A stretch of DNA of 42,969 nt from Clostridia bacterium. GTDB lineage: Bacteria > Bacillota > Clostridia > CAKSNL01 > HGM11501. Below, piece by piece: positions 32,248 to 41,424 of the stretch. The number at the start of each line of letters is the position of its first letter. Within the stretch, counting starts at the first letter, position 1. The notes under the pieces were generated by a model. The model saw only the letters and a list, made by a program, of their open reading frames with translations. It was not told where the DNA came from and ran no database searches. A program made the position numbers and the translations under genes. The stretch lies in the NCBI GenBank assembly GCA_900766735.1, contig CAAFWO010000039.1:1-42969 (forward strand), in the 5' to 3' direction.

Positions 32248-33534
32248 TTGAGTATTCCTAAGATCATTCATTATTGCTGGTTCGGCGGCGCACCGTTGAC
32301 CGAGGAAGCCGAAAAATGCATCGCAAGCTGGAAAAAGCTCTGTCCCGACTATGAGATAATGCGCTGGGACGAGAGTAATTTCGATGTCAATTTCAACGCA
32401 TACACCGCCGAGGCATACCGTGAAAAGAAATTCGCTTTCGTTTCGGACGTTGCAAGGTTATATGCGCTCTATGAAAAGGGCGGAATATATTTTGACACCG
32501 ATGTGGAGCTCCTTGCCCCGATCGACGCGCTTCTTGAATCAAAAGGCTTTATCTCAACCGAATACAGCGTGCCGACGCCGGACGGCCGGCTTCTTTTTGT
32601 CAACACCGGCTCGGGGTGCGGAGCAGAGCCCGGCAACGAAGTCATCGCTCTTATGCTAAAAGCCTATAACCGCCTGCACTTCGTTCTGGAGACAGGGCGG
32701 CTCAACCTCACCACGTGCACCGAATACGGCACGCGCGTTTTCAAAAAGCTCGGCTTTAAGAACGAAAACGTCGTTCAGGATCTCGGCGGATTTTTAGTCC
32801 TTTCGACGGACTATTTCGCGCCGCTTGACTATGTGACGGGCAAAACGCTCATCACCGAAAACACACTCGGCATTCACTATTATAACAACAGCTGGAGCTC
32901 ATCTCCGATCAAAAAAAAGCTTTCTTACCGCATAAAGTGCACCGCTCCCGGCATCTTAATGCTGAAATTAAAATACCGCGGAAAAACGGCGGCAAAAAAC
33001 TCACTGAGAAACATCTTAAACCGCACGCGTTTCTTTTTTCAAAAGACGATTTTAAGAAAACACATCTCGCTTTCCGGAAAAATTCTTTTTGACCGCGGCC
33101 TTAAGTTAAAAATCGAACACGGCGCCTCCGTTTCGTTCGGGGACAGAGTCGAGAGCGACGGGCGGCTTTTCATCACCGCCGCGCACTACGGAAAGCTTAA
33201 CATCGGCTCGGGAGTATATTTTAACGACGGAGTCGTGATAAGCTGTCTCGGAATCGTTGAGATCGGCGACAACTCGCTTTTCGGCCCGGGAGTTAAAATT
33301 TTTGACAACAATCATGTTTTCGGCCCGTCCGGCGTGACACGCGAATGCCGCGAGGGGTGCATTAAAATCGGCAAAAACTGCTGGATAGCCTCCAACGCCG
33401 TGATATTAAAGGGCGCTGAGATCGGCGATAATTCCGTAATCGGCGCGGGGTGCGTGATAAGCGGAAAAATTCCGCCTCACTCCAAGGTCACGGTGAATGC
33501 CTCACTTAATATCGAAAAAATCGAAGAAAGATAA
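32248..33534 (+). CDS. glycosyltransferase (DXD, GT32-like) fused to a left-handed beta-helix acyltransferase
   Basis: The protein has 428 aa with two enzymes in one chain. Residues 1 to about 235 are a sugar-binding-DXD glycosyltransferase: IPKIIHYCWFGGAPL, FAFVSDVARLYALYEKGG, then YFDTDVELL with the DTD metal motif. Residues about 285-425 are a hexapeptide-repeat acyltransferase (VEIGDNSLFGPGVKIFDNNH, KIGKNCWIASNAVILKGAEI, GDNSVIGAGCVISGKIPP), like maltose/serine O-acetyltransferases. A basic linker (KKKLSYRIKC) separates them. TTG start at 32,248 with GGGAG upstream. The fusion suggests a sugar is transferred and then, or its acceptor, O-acetylated during surface-polysaccharide synthesis. 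No other polysaccharide genes are in view. Confidence 0.88.
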   Translation: MSIPKIIHYCWFGGAPLTEEAEKCIASWKKLCPDYEIMRWDESNFDVNFNAYTAEAYREKKFAFVSDVARLYALYEKGGIYFDTDVELLAPIDALLESKGFISTEYSVPTPDGRLLFVNTGSGCGAEPGNEVIALMLKAYNRLHFVLETGRLNLTTCTEYGTRVFKKLGFKNENVVQDLGGFLVLSTDYFAPLDYVTGKTLITENTLGIHYYNNSWSSSPIKKKLSYRIKCTAPGILMLKLKYRGKTAAKNSLRNILNRTRFFFQKTILRKHISLSGKILFDRGLKLKIEHGASVSFGDRVESDGRLFITAAHYGKLNIGSGVYFNDGVVISCLGIVEIGDNSLFGPGVKIFDNNHVFGPSGVTRECREGCIKIGKNCWIASNAVILKGAEIGDNSVIGAGCVISGKIPPHSKVTVNASLNIEKIEER

Positions 33535-33564
33535 AAAGGCGCGTCCGACAGGACACGCCTTTTT
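33533..33564. terminator. bidirectional terminator between convergent genes
   Basis: AAAAAGGCGcGTCC/GGACaCGCCTTTTT with a GACA loop, T-runs on both strands. Confidence 0.88.
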
Positions 33565-33565
33565 C

Positions 33566-35206
33566 TTATTTTGTTGTTTCCGCTTCGACCAGACGGGACG
33601 CGCCGTAGCGCTCGCGCAGTGCGTTTTTCTGTATCTTTCCGGTCGCGTTTCTCGGAATATCCGCGAAGATGACTTTCTTCGGGCGCTTGTAGCGCGGAAG
33701 AGTCTTGCAATATTCGTTGATCTCCTCTTCGGTACAGGTCATTCCCTCTTTTACCTGAATGACTGCGGCCGTGATCTCGCCGAGGCGTTCATTCGGAAGG
33801 CCGATAACGCCGACATCGCTCACCTTAGGATAGGCGCGCAGGAAATCCTCGATTTGAACGGGATAGATGTTCTCGCCGCCCTCGATGATGACATCCTTCT
33901 TTCTGTCGACCAGATAGATAAATCCGTCCTTATCGCGCTTCGCCATATCGCCGGTATAGAGCCAGCCCTCTTCTGTCAGCACCTCACGCGTTGCGCCGGG
34001 GTTCTTGTAGTAGCATTTCATAACGCCGTCGCCCTTTAAGCAAAGCTCGCCGACCTCGCCGGGGGCGGCCTCTTCACCGGAATCTGTCACGATCTTGACC
34101 TGCCAGCCGTAGCCGGGAACGCCGATAGCGCCGACATGGTCGATATTTTCGACGCCGAGGTGCACCGCACCCGGGCCGATGGACTCTGAAAGCCCGTAAT
34201 TCGTGTCATATTCGTGCTTCGGGAAAACCTCTTTCCAGCGGCGGATAAGCGACGGTGGAACCGGCTGTGCGCCGATGTGCATCAACCGCCACTGATCGAG
34301 CCTGTAGTCAGAAAGGTTTATCTCTTTTCTTTCGATCGCGTCTAAAATATCCTGTGCCCACGGAACTAAGAGCCAGACGATCGTCGCGCCCTCTTCGGAC
34401 ACCGTGCGAAGTATCCACTCAGGCTTTATTCCGCGGAGGATCACCGCGCGGCTGCACGAAATGAGCGAGCCGAACCAGTGCATTTTAGCGCCCGTATGAT
34501 AAAGCGGAGGAATGCACAAGAACACATCGTCCTTGGTCTGCGAATGGTGGTGCTGTTCAACCTCGGCCGCCGTCACAAGCGCCTTGTGCCTGTGAAGTAT
34601 CGCCTTGGGAAAGCCCGTCGTGCCGGACGAAAAATAGATCGCGCCGTCGTCCTCGTCCGTGATCTCAACGGCCGGAGCAGTCGTCGAGCAGTAGGTTATC
34701 ATCTTTTCATAATTGTCGGAAAATTCGGGAGTCTCTTCCTCCTTGCCGACAAAGAAATAGCTCTTGACCCTTAAATTGTCCTTTATCGGGGTGATTCTCT
34801 CGATAAATTCCGGGCCGAACACCAAAATATCCACATCCGCAAGGTCGGTGCAATATGATATTTCGTCCGACGAGAAGCGGAAATTCATCGGCACGGCAAC
34901 CGCGCCGGACTTTAATATTCCGAAATAGATGGGAAGCCACGAGATGCAGTTCATCATCAGGATCGCCACTTTATCGCCCTTTTTAACCCCTCTTGTCAAA
35001 AGAAGGTTCGCGAAGCGGTTCGCCTCGGTATTAAACTCCTTCCAGGTGATCTCTTTTCTGTATTTTTCACTGCTCGTCGCCTGAATCAGGCTGTATTCGC
35101 GCCACGACATATCCGAATCCGGACAGCTTGCCGGGTTGACCTCAACAAGGCTCACATCGTCCGGATGAAACCTTGCGTTTCTCTCTAAAAATTCCGTGAT
35201 AGGCAT
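33566..35206 (-). CDS. AMP-forming acyl-CoA ligase (ANL superfamily)
   Basis: The enzyme activates a carboxylic acid to acyl-AMP and then acyl-CoA. It has 546 aa. The P-loop-like motif is YFSSGTTGFPKAI (about res 195), then TNYGLSESIGP (A5), the TGDMAKRDKDGFIYLVDRKKDVI core (A7-A8) with GGENIYP, and the catalytic A10 Lys in NATGKIQKNAL. The N-terminal SWREYSLIQATSSEKYRKEITWKE segment fits the CaiC/BaiB/medium-chain group of gut anaerobes, but substrate is not readable. ATG at 35,206 follows AGGAG, 12 bp after the symporter stop, so the two share the tyrosine T-box transcript. An aryl-acid substrate is my inference from that regulation. Confidence 0.88.
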   Translation of the reverse strand: MPITEFLERNARFHPDDVSLVEVNPASCPDSDMSWREYSLIQATSSEKYRKEITWKEFNTEANRFANLLLTRGVKKGDKVAILMMNCISWLPIYFGILKSGAVAVPMNFRFSSDEISYCTDLADVDILVFGPEFIERITPIKDNLRVKSYFFVGKEEETPEFSDNYEKMITYCSTTAPAVEITDEDDGAIYFSSGTTGFPKAILHRHKALVTAAEVEQHHHSQTKDDVFLCIPPLYHTGAKMHWFGSLISCSRAVILRGIKPEWILRTVSEEGATIVWLLVPWAQDILDAIERKEINLSDYRLDQWRLMHIGAQPVPPSLIRRWKEVFPKHEYDTNYGLSESIGPGAVHLGVENIDHVGAIGVPGYGWQVKIVTDSGEEAAPGEVGELCLKGDGVMKCYYKNPGATREVLTEEGWLYTGDMAKRDKDGFIYLVDRKKDVIIEGGENIYPVQIEDFLRAYPKVSDVGVIGLPNERLGEITAAVIQVKEGMTCTEEEINEYCKTLPRYKRPKKVIFADIPRNATGKIQKNALRERYGASRLVEAETTK

Positions 35207-35218
35207 ATAAACACTCCT

Positions 35219-36757
35219 TTAATCTTCTCCGAGCGCCTCTTTAGCCGGAACGCTCACCTTCTGCTCATAGCAGGAAAACATTTTCTCGACCGCGTCCTTA
35301 TCCGGCTTTTTCGTAAAGAGGCTGACTATCGGAACAACGACGAGCCCCAAAATCATTACGAATGCGCCGCAGTTGATGGGCGACTGTAGTATTGCCGGAA
35401 AAGTGCTTCTTGCAAGCATATTTAATGTCATGATACCCGTGCCTAAGATAAAGCTCGTCAAGGCCGCGGCACCGGTCGCCTTTTTTGAATACAGGCCGTA
35501 TAAGAACGGTGCCAAGAACGCACCGGCAAGTGCGCCCCACGACACGCCCATGAGCTGAGCGATGAATGTCACGTTGCTCTTATACTGAACGATCGCGATA
35601 ACAGCCGAGATCGCTATAAAGAGCACAACGAGCACACGCATGAACGAAACCTGCTTTTTCTGGCTCATATTTTTTATGATATTGTCTTTAATTAAATCAA
35701 GCGTCAGCGTGGAGCTTGAAGCGAGCACAAGGCTCGAAAGCGTCGACATCGAGGCCGAGAGCACCAAAATTATAACCACGCCGATCAAAAATTCGGGAAG
35801 ACGCTCGACCATCGCCGGGATTATCGCGTCGAATCCTTCTTTTGCGACCTCCTCGCCGGTCAAAAAGAGCCTTCCGAATCCGCCCAAAAAGTAGCATCCG
35901 CCGGCAACCACGACTGCGAAAAGCGTCGAAATTATCGTTCCCTTGCTGATCGCCTTCTCGCTCTTTATCGCATAAAACTTCTGCACCATCTGCGGAAGGC
36001 CCCACGTGCCGAGCGACGTTAAGATAACGACCGCAAAGAGTCCGGCAGGATCGGGACCGAAAAACGAAGCGAACGCTCCGGGCATCGCGACCGACTCATC
36101 GGTCACATTCGAAAGTGCGGTGAGCGACCCTATAAATCCTCCGTTGACCGAAAGCACGGAACAGATAACCGCCACGATTCCGGCCAGCATTATGATTCCC
36201 TGTATAAAATCGTTGATCGCGGTTGCCATATATCCGCCCACGATAACGTAAATTCCCGTTAAAACCGCCATAACCATAACGCAAACGGCATAGTCCACGT
36301 TAAACGCCATGGCAAAAAGCCTTGAAAGGCCGTTGTAAAGCGACGCCGTGTAGGGAATCAGGAAAATGAATATGATGATGGACGAAATAATTTTAAGCGC
36401 CTTACTCTCATATCTCTTTCCGAAAAATTCCGGCATCGTCGCCGAGTTTAGGTTCTGCGTCATCAGCCTCGTTCTTCTCCCGAGAACGACCCAGGCCAAA
36501 AGCGAACCCAAGAATGCGTTTCCGAGCCCGATCCATGTGGACGCAACTCCGAATTTCCAGCCGAACTGACCGGCATATCCGACGAAAATAACCGCCGAGA
36601 AATAACTTGTTCCGTATGCGAACGCCGTGAGCCACGGGCCCACGCTTCTGCCGCCCAGAACAAAACCTGCCACATCACGCGTATGCGCTCTGCAATAAAA
36701 GCCGACACCTACCATAATACCGAAAAACACTGCCAACATAATGATTTTTACTGCCAT
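35219..36757 (-). CDS. SSS-family sodium:solute symporter under tyrosine T-box control
   Basis: This 512-aa membrane protein has about 13 hydrophobic helices. The second in-frame ATG (36,757) is 9 bp after AAAGGA; the first (36,766) directly abuts it. SSS-family landmarks are FVLGGRSVGPWLTAFAYGTSYFSA, GGYMATAINDFIQG and the sodium-site helix LSASMSTLSSLVLASSS. The PutP signature is absent, so proline is unlikely. The upstream leader has a UAC specifier, so transcription rises when tRNA-Tyr is uncharged. The cargo is therefore predicted to be tyrosine or a compound the cell converts to tyrosine. It is cotranscribed with the acyl-CoA ligase. Confidence 0.9.
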   Translation of the reverse strand: MAVKIIMLAVFFGIMVGVGFYCRAHTRDVAGFVLGGRSVGPWLTAFAYGTSYFSAVIFVGYAGQFGWKFGVASTWIGLGNAFLGSLLAWVVLGRRTRLMTQNLNSATMPEFFGKRYESKALKIISSIIIFIFLIPYTASLYNGLSRLFAMAFNVDYAVCVMVMAVLTGIYVIVGGYMATAINDFIQGIIMLAGIVAVICSVLSVNGGFIGSLTALSNVTDESVAMPGAFASFFGPDPAGLFAVVILTSLGTWGLPQMVQKFYAIKSEKAISKGTIISTLFAVVVAGGCYFLGGFGRLFLTGEEVAKEGFDAIIPAMVERLPEFLIGVVIILVLSASMSTLSSLVLASSSTLTLDLIKDNIIKNMSQKKQVSFMRVLVVLFIAISAVIAIVQYKSNVTFIAQLMGVSWGALAGAFLAPFLYGLYSKKATGAAALTSFILGTGIMTLNMLARSTFPAILQSPINCGAFVMILGLVVVPIVSLFTKKPDKDAVEKMFSCYEQKVSVPAKEALGED

Positions 36758-36797
36758 TTTGATCATTCCTTTCTGTTAGGATGGCGATTTCGGCAAT

Positions 36798-37077
36798 AAA
36801 AAAACCGCCCTCCCGAAATAAATTTCAAGAGGACGGATAAATCCGCGTTACCACCTCTGATTCACAGAGCCCTCACGGCACTCTGCCTCACCGAGTAATG
36901 AAAAACCGTACTACCGTACTACTCGAACGCTTTAACGGACGCCTCCGCCATGCCCTACATTTCGAACACGGAGCTCCGAAACCGTAATTCAGACTTATAA
37001 CGGCACCGGTCTCGCACCAACCGCCGGCTCTCTTAAGCTCGTTTTATAAGCTTACTTCTCGTTTCTTCATCGCTTTG
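36798..37077 (-). promoter_or_regulatory. T-box leader, specifier UAC (tyrosine)
   Basis: This is a transcription-attenuation T-box reading uncharged tRNA-Tyr. Stem I contains the AGTA motif (GAGAAGTAAG), the helix CTTATAA/TTATAAG and the distal GAGAGCCGG...GGTTGGTGCGAGACCGG loop. In the specifier loop GAA-T-TAC-G follows the GAA-N-codon-purine rule, giving codon UAC at 36,986-36,984. The T-box sequence AGAGGTGGTAACGCGG (36,843-36,858) has UGGU, whose variable U pairs with discriminator A73, as expected for tRNA-Tyr; it departs from consensus ACC at one base. The terminator CCGTCCTC/GAGGGCGG (36,805-36,836) is followed by seven T (36,798-36,804). Confidence 0.93.
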
Positions 37078-37083
37078 TCGATT

Positions 37084-37112
37084 ATTGTAGCACAATAGAT
37101 TCGGTTTGTCAA
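37084..37112 (-). promoter_or_regulatory. promoter of the T-box operon
   Basis: On the minus strand TTGACA (37,107-37,112), 17 bp, TACAAT (37,084-37,089). It starts 5 bp after the mannosidase stop codon. Confidence 0.85.
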
Positions 37113-37116
37113 TAGG

Positions 37117-40100
37117 TTATTTTTTAATTTTTAACGTCACAATCTCAAAGGGCGAAAGCTCTGTCTCAATTGTGCCGGAAATTACCTCGGCCTTCTTTTC
37201 CTCATTTTCGGAAATATCGGTAAAATACGCTTCCTTAAAATCAAAGCCGAAGTCTATTTTTGCCTTCGTCCTCTTGCCCTCCGGCTCATAAAGCCTTATT
37301 ATAATATCGTCCGAATCCTCCGCCTTCTTAACGGTATCTATAATCGCGCCACGAGCGCCGAGAAGCGAAAATTCACCGGGCAGAGAGCCTTCGTTATCGC
37401 CGCATTCCTTTGCGATCAGAGGGTTGTTAAATTCATATGCGTGGTGAAAAAGGCGCGACTCGGTAAACCGCCCACCGTGCGGATAAACCGAAAGTCCGAA
37501 GGTGTGCTCGCCCCTGTCCGACTCGGGATTGGGATAGCTTGCCGCCTTAAGGATAGAAACCGCGATCTCTCCGCCGCGCGAGCCGACGCCGTACTTTGAG
37601 TCGTTTATCACGCTGACGCCGAATCCGGGCTCCGACACGTCCGCCCACTTATGCATAACGGTCTCAAACTTCGCCTCGTCCCAGCTCGTGTTATCGTGCC
37701 CGGCGCGCTCGACATAGCCCATTCCGATGTCGCAGTTTAATTTGTCGGTTTTAACGTCGAACGGGAAGACCTTTCTTAAAAGATAGTGATCCTCGTTCCA
37801 GAGAACATGAACATTAAAATCGACCCTGTCTGTCTCGTCATAGAGCCTGATTTTTTCCGTGATCTCTGCTTTTCCGATGACTGTCTTTACCGTAAAGCCC
37901 TTTGACGCGCCGTCGGAAAACGTGCTTATCTCGGCCTTGCCTTCAGCCTCATAGGTCTTATATCCGGCATAGCGCTCGATATTCCACGCGTCATGGTTAA
38001 ACGGTCTGTCTTCACAAAGAACATACCTGATTCCTCCGGAATCCTTTTTAACCGTTTCGCGTGCATTTCTCTTGTCGTAAAGTGATGTCATCGCTCCGTT
38101 TTCAGAAAGCTCGAGCCTGAAAAATTCATTTTCCGCCGTGAGTCCGCCCGTCTTAACAGAGCACTCTTTCTTTTCCGGGACAATGTTTTTCCAGCCAAAT
38201 GCCGGAACGTCACGCACGAATATCTCCTCACCGCCCGCATTAACTCTTCCTGAGGCCGCGAGGGAATTGGGGTTATACACTAAAAGCCCCTTTTTCGTAT
38301 TTATATTTTTCGCCAGGCTTAAAAACGCGCTGTCAAAAAGCTTCTCACCGCCCGATAAAATGCGCTCATACATTTTATCCGTGTCGTCATAGACCTCTTT
38401 TATCGAGCTTCCGGGCACAACGTCGTGGAACTGATTTAACAGCACATCGTGCCAGAGCGAGCGAAACTCCTTTTCGGGATATTCTCTGCCCATGAGCATG
38501 CCAAAGGCCGTAAGCGCCTCTGCTCTGCCGAGTAAAAGCTCGCTCTTTCTGTTGAATTTTTTGTTTTTCGCGGCATTGGTATATGTTCCGCGGTGGTTTT
38601 CAAGATAGAGCTCACCGACCCAGCGCGGTGTTTCCGGCAAAAGCTTGATGTTTTTTTCGAAATTTTCCTTCGCCGTTTTAATAAATTCAGACGGGTGAGC
38701 CGGAACGGTTTTAGGGATCCCGGGGATCTTGCGCGCCGTTCTTCTCTGTGCTTCAAGCATCTCCTCTGTCGGCCCTCCGCCGCCGTCGCCGTAGCCGAAT
38801 GTCAGCGCAACGGATGAGTTATATGCCTTGTCCTGATAGCGCTCCCATGTTCCGAGCACCTGGCGCGGCGTGATGTTGCCCACATATGTGGTATACCTCA
38901 CGGGATTATTAAGGTGCGAATCCTGCGCCGTCAGGAAATACGAGAATATCTCCGTCCCGTCGATCCCCTGCCACAAAAACGTATCGTGCGGCATCATATT
39001 CGTGTCGTTCCAGCTGATCTTCGATGTCACGAACGCGCTGACGCCGGTCTTTTTTAATATCTGCGGCATCATCGCACTGTAGCCGAAAACATCGGGAAGC
39101 CAGAGAATTTCCGACTCTTTGCCGAACTCCTCGCGGAAAAACCTTTTCCCGAAAAGGATCTGCCTTATCATGGATTCGCCGCTTATTAAGTTGCAGTCCG
39201 CCTCGACCCACATCGCGCCCTCAGGCTCCCATCTGCCCTCGGCGACCGCCTTTTTCACGCGCTCATAGGTCTCGGGCGACTCCTCTTTAAGATATTCGTA
39301 GAGCTGAGGCTGGCTCGACATAAATTTATATTCCGGATAACGCTCCATCAGCGAAAGAACGGTCGAAAAACTGCGCTGTGCCTTTTCCTTAGTCTGTGCA
39401 TATGTCCAGAGCCACGCGACGTCAATGTGCGTGTGTCCGATGCAGAAAACCCCGTCACAAAGCGTGTTTTCCCTGCCGCAGACCTTTGAATAAAATTCAT
39501 TCTCAAGGAAATCTTCGGCTTTTTTGAGCGAAGAATAATATTTCTCGCTTCCGGGCTCTCTGAAATCGATCATATCCGCCGCCGCTTCAAGATATTTCAG
39601 TATTATGACCGATTCCTCATAGTGCTCAGGGAACACGCACGCCGCGTCAAACGGAACCTTCATATCGTAATAAAGCTTCTTTGTCGCCTCGTCTTTATAG
39701 ATCAACTCCGCCGAAAAAGGAAGAGATGCAATGTCGTTCATTCCCGAATATATGTAAATATAGACCTCGTGATTTTTCCCGGCTTTGATAGGAAATTCCC
39801 TGTGATTTATGTCAAGCCCGCACTTTAACTCCCCGTCAATATAGAGCATACACTACGGATTTAGTGCGTCCCACGCGCCGATGTTCGCCGTGTTCACCCT
39901 AAGGTACGGCTTTAGATTTTCGCCCCTGTCCTCCGCCTTTAAGCTAAAGCGAAGCCACGCGTGCGAGTCCTTCCCCAAGGGAAGCACTCCGTCATAAGGC
40001 CTAAACTCCGCGCTGTCATAAGGAAGGCTCTCTCCCTTTTTATAAGGGCAGTTAAAATACTCGGCCTTTTCGACCTTCACACCGGAAGAGGGGATCAGCT

Positions 40101-40149
40101 CTTCGAGCACCTTTATTGTCTGCATTATGTGGTTTTTATAGCTTATCAT
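37117..40149 (-). pseudogene. alpha-mannosidase (GH38) interrupted by an in-frame TAG
   Basis: GH38 retaining enzymes cleave alpha-mannosides. The whole frame is 1,010 residues from ATG 40,149 (SD AAGGTGA), the usual length, with one TAG at 39,853-39,855 (residue 99, context WDALNP*CMLYIDGE). Homologues typically have Gln there, so CAG to TAG is likely. The frame resumes at once, and an ATG two codons later (39,849) could support reinitiation, giving a 910-aa product. Catalytic parts are all downstream: HTHIDVAWLWTYAQTKEKA (metal site), WVEADCNLISGES, nucleophile Asp in WLPDVFGYSAMMPQ, TFGYGDGGGGPTEEM, and the C-terminal beta domains. There is no signal peptide: intracellular. Divergent from an AraC regulator. 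Confidence 0.88.
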
Positions 40150-40166
40150 AAAATCACCTTGTAAAT

Positions 40167-40194
40167 ATTTTATCATATCGGCCCGATTAGTCAA
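40167..40194 (-). promoter_or_regulatory. alpha-mannosidase promoter
   Basis: On the minus strand TTGACT (40,189-40,194), 16 bp, TAAAAT (40,167-40,172). Its -35 lies 4 bp from the -35 of the divergent araC promoter. Confidence 0.7.
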
Positions 40195-40198
40195 TACA

Positions 40199-40227
40199 TT
40201 GACATGACATTTCTTTTATGCTATAAT
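40199..40227 (+). promoter_or_regulatory. promoter of the AraC-family gene
   Basis: Perfect TTGACA (40,199-40,204), 17 bp, perfect TATAAT (40,222-40,227). The two facing -35 elements form a palindrome TCAAT-AC-ATTGA (40,191-40,202), so one bound protein could control both genes. Confidence 0.8.
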
Positions 40228-40248
40228 GACATTTAAGGAGAGAATGCC

Positions 40249-41052
40249 ATGGAAAAAGCAAAAAAACTTCTCGCAGAGTGGCACCTCGATAAAGCTTCGG
40301 GCTGTCGGTGCCGTTTCATCGATTCGGATACCGAACGCCAGATATTGCACTGTCACGATTTTTACGAGGTGTTCCTTGTTCTGGGAGACGGCGCCGTTCA
40401 TGTGATAAACGGCGAGGAAAAGCCGCTTTGCCGCGGTTTTCTTTCGCTCGTCCGGCCGGACGACTGCCATTTTTTCAGATTTACCCGCCGCACCGAAATG
40501 GTCAACATTGCCTTTTCGCAAAAAACGGCTTTTGCGCTTTCAGCCTTTTTCAGCGGCGGCTTTTCGTTTGATGACCCTTTTTCCCTTGTCCTGACCGGCG
40601 ATGAGGCAGATCTTTTGGCGGAAAAGATCCGCGCGCTTCCTGGCGAGGGGAGTTACGATCATGCCGTTCGCGTCCGCCTTTTGCTTGCGGAAATATTCGC
40701 GCGCGGCATTGCTCCGAAAAAGGATGATACCGTTCCCGGCTGGCTTTATGCGGCGCTTGAAAAAATGCGCGAAAAGGAAAATTTCAGCGAAGGTATTCCC
40801 GCGCTGGTGCGCCTTTCGGGCAAAAGCTATGAGCACGCCTTAAGGAGCGTTAAAAAGCACTTAGGCGTCACCGCGAGCGATTTTATAAATTCGGTCAGAA
40901 TAAATTATGCCGAAAATATGATAATAAATTCAAACCTTTCCGTGAGCGACATATGCTATGATTCCGGTTTTTCAAACCTCAGCTGGTTTTACTCGGAATT
41001 TAAAAAGCATTCCGGAATGACGCCCAGAGAATTCAGAAAAAAATTCGGATAA
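40249..41052 (+). CDS. AraC-family transcriptional regulator
   Basis: The protein has 267 aa. An N-terminal cupin-like sensor (about res 15-150; HCHDFYEVFLVLGDGAVHVINGEEK, SLVRPDDCHFFRF) is followed by two HTH motifs in the C-terminal DNA-binding domain (about 170-267; LVRLSGKSYEHALRSVKKHLG, then LSVSDICYDSGFSNLSWFYSEFKKHSGMTPREF). ATG at 40,249 follows AAGGAGAG. It is divergent from the GH38 gene and upstream of the sialidase-like gene, so it likely senses a sugar and activates this cluster (inference). Confidence 0.92.
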   Translation: MEKAKKLLAEWHLDKASGCRCRFIDSDTERQILHCHDFYEVFLVLGDGAVHVINGEEKPLCRGFLSLVRPDDCHFFRFTRRTEMVNIAFSQKTAFALSAFFSGGFSFDDPFSLVLTGDEADLLAEKIRALPGEGSYDHAVRVRLLLAEIFARGIAPKKDDTVPGWLYAALEKMREKENFSEGIPALVRLSGKSYEHALRSVKKHLGVTASDFINSVRINYAENMIINSNLSVSDICYDSGFSNLSWFYSEFKKHSGMTPREFRKKFG

Positions 41053-41074
41053 AATATTAAAAGGGGGATTCATT

Positions 41075-41356
41075 ATGTGGAAATGCCCGTCATGCGGAAC
41101 TATGAATAATTCGGACACCTGCGCCGAATGCGGCCTTGAGAGAAAGGCTTATTCACGCTATAAGCCCGAGATGAGCGGCGTGCGGCTGTTTTTAGCGGTC
41201 GTTGCCTCGCTTTTGATTATCGCGCTTGCGTTTTGGGGCGTTAACGCCATGATCGATCAGCGAAACCGCCGTCGTGCCCGGGAATATGAAAACAGCGCCG
41301 AAGGAGAGCTTCCTTCGGACAGCGAAAGTAACTTTGAATCCAACAAAAGTAACTAA
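41075..41356 (+). CDS. zinc-ribbon membrane protein
   Basis: The protein has 93 aa and unknown function. The N-terminal zinc ribbon is CPSCGTMNNSDTCAECG (two CxxC, res 4-20), then one membrane helix VRLFLAVVASLLIIALAFWGV (about 36-56), then a short charged, Ser/Glu-rich tail (ENSAEGELPSDSESNFES). ATG at 41,075 follows AAAGGGGG. 22 bp after the AraC gene, likely cotranscribed. Zinc-ribbon plus single-helix proteins are common in Bacillota and usually uncharacterised. Confidence 0.8.
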   Translation: MWKCPSCGTMNNSDTCAECGLERKAYSRYKPEMSGVRLFLAVVASLLIIALAFWGVNAMIDQRNRRRAREYENSAEGELPSDSESNFESNKSN

Positions 41357-41370
41357 ATTCGCTTCCGGCC

Positions 41371-41399
41371 TTTACCACAGCCTGATTTTATGTTAAAAT
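41371..41399 (+). promoter_or_regulatory. promoter of the sialidase-like gene
   Basis: TTTACC (41,371-41,376), 17 bp, TAAAAT (41,394-41,399), then AAAGGGCTG before ATG 41,425. Confidence 0.65.
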
Positions 41400-41424
41400 A
41401 TTAAAAAAGTAAAGGGCTGATATA

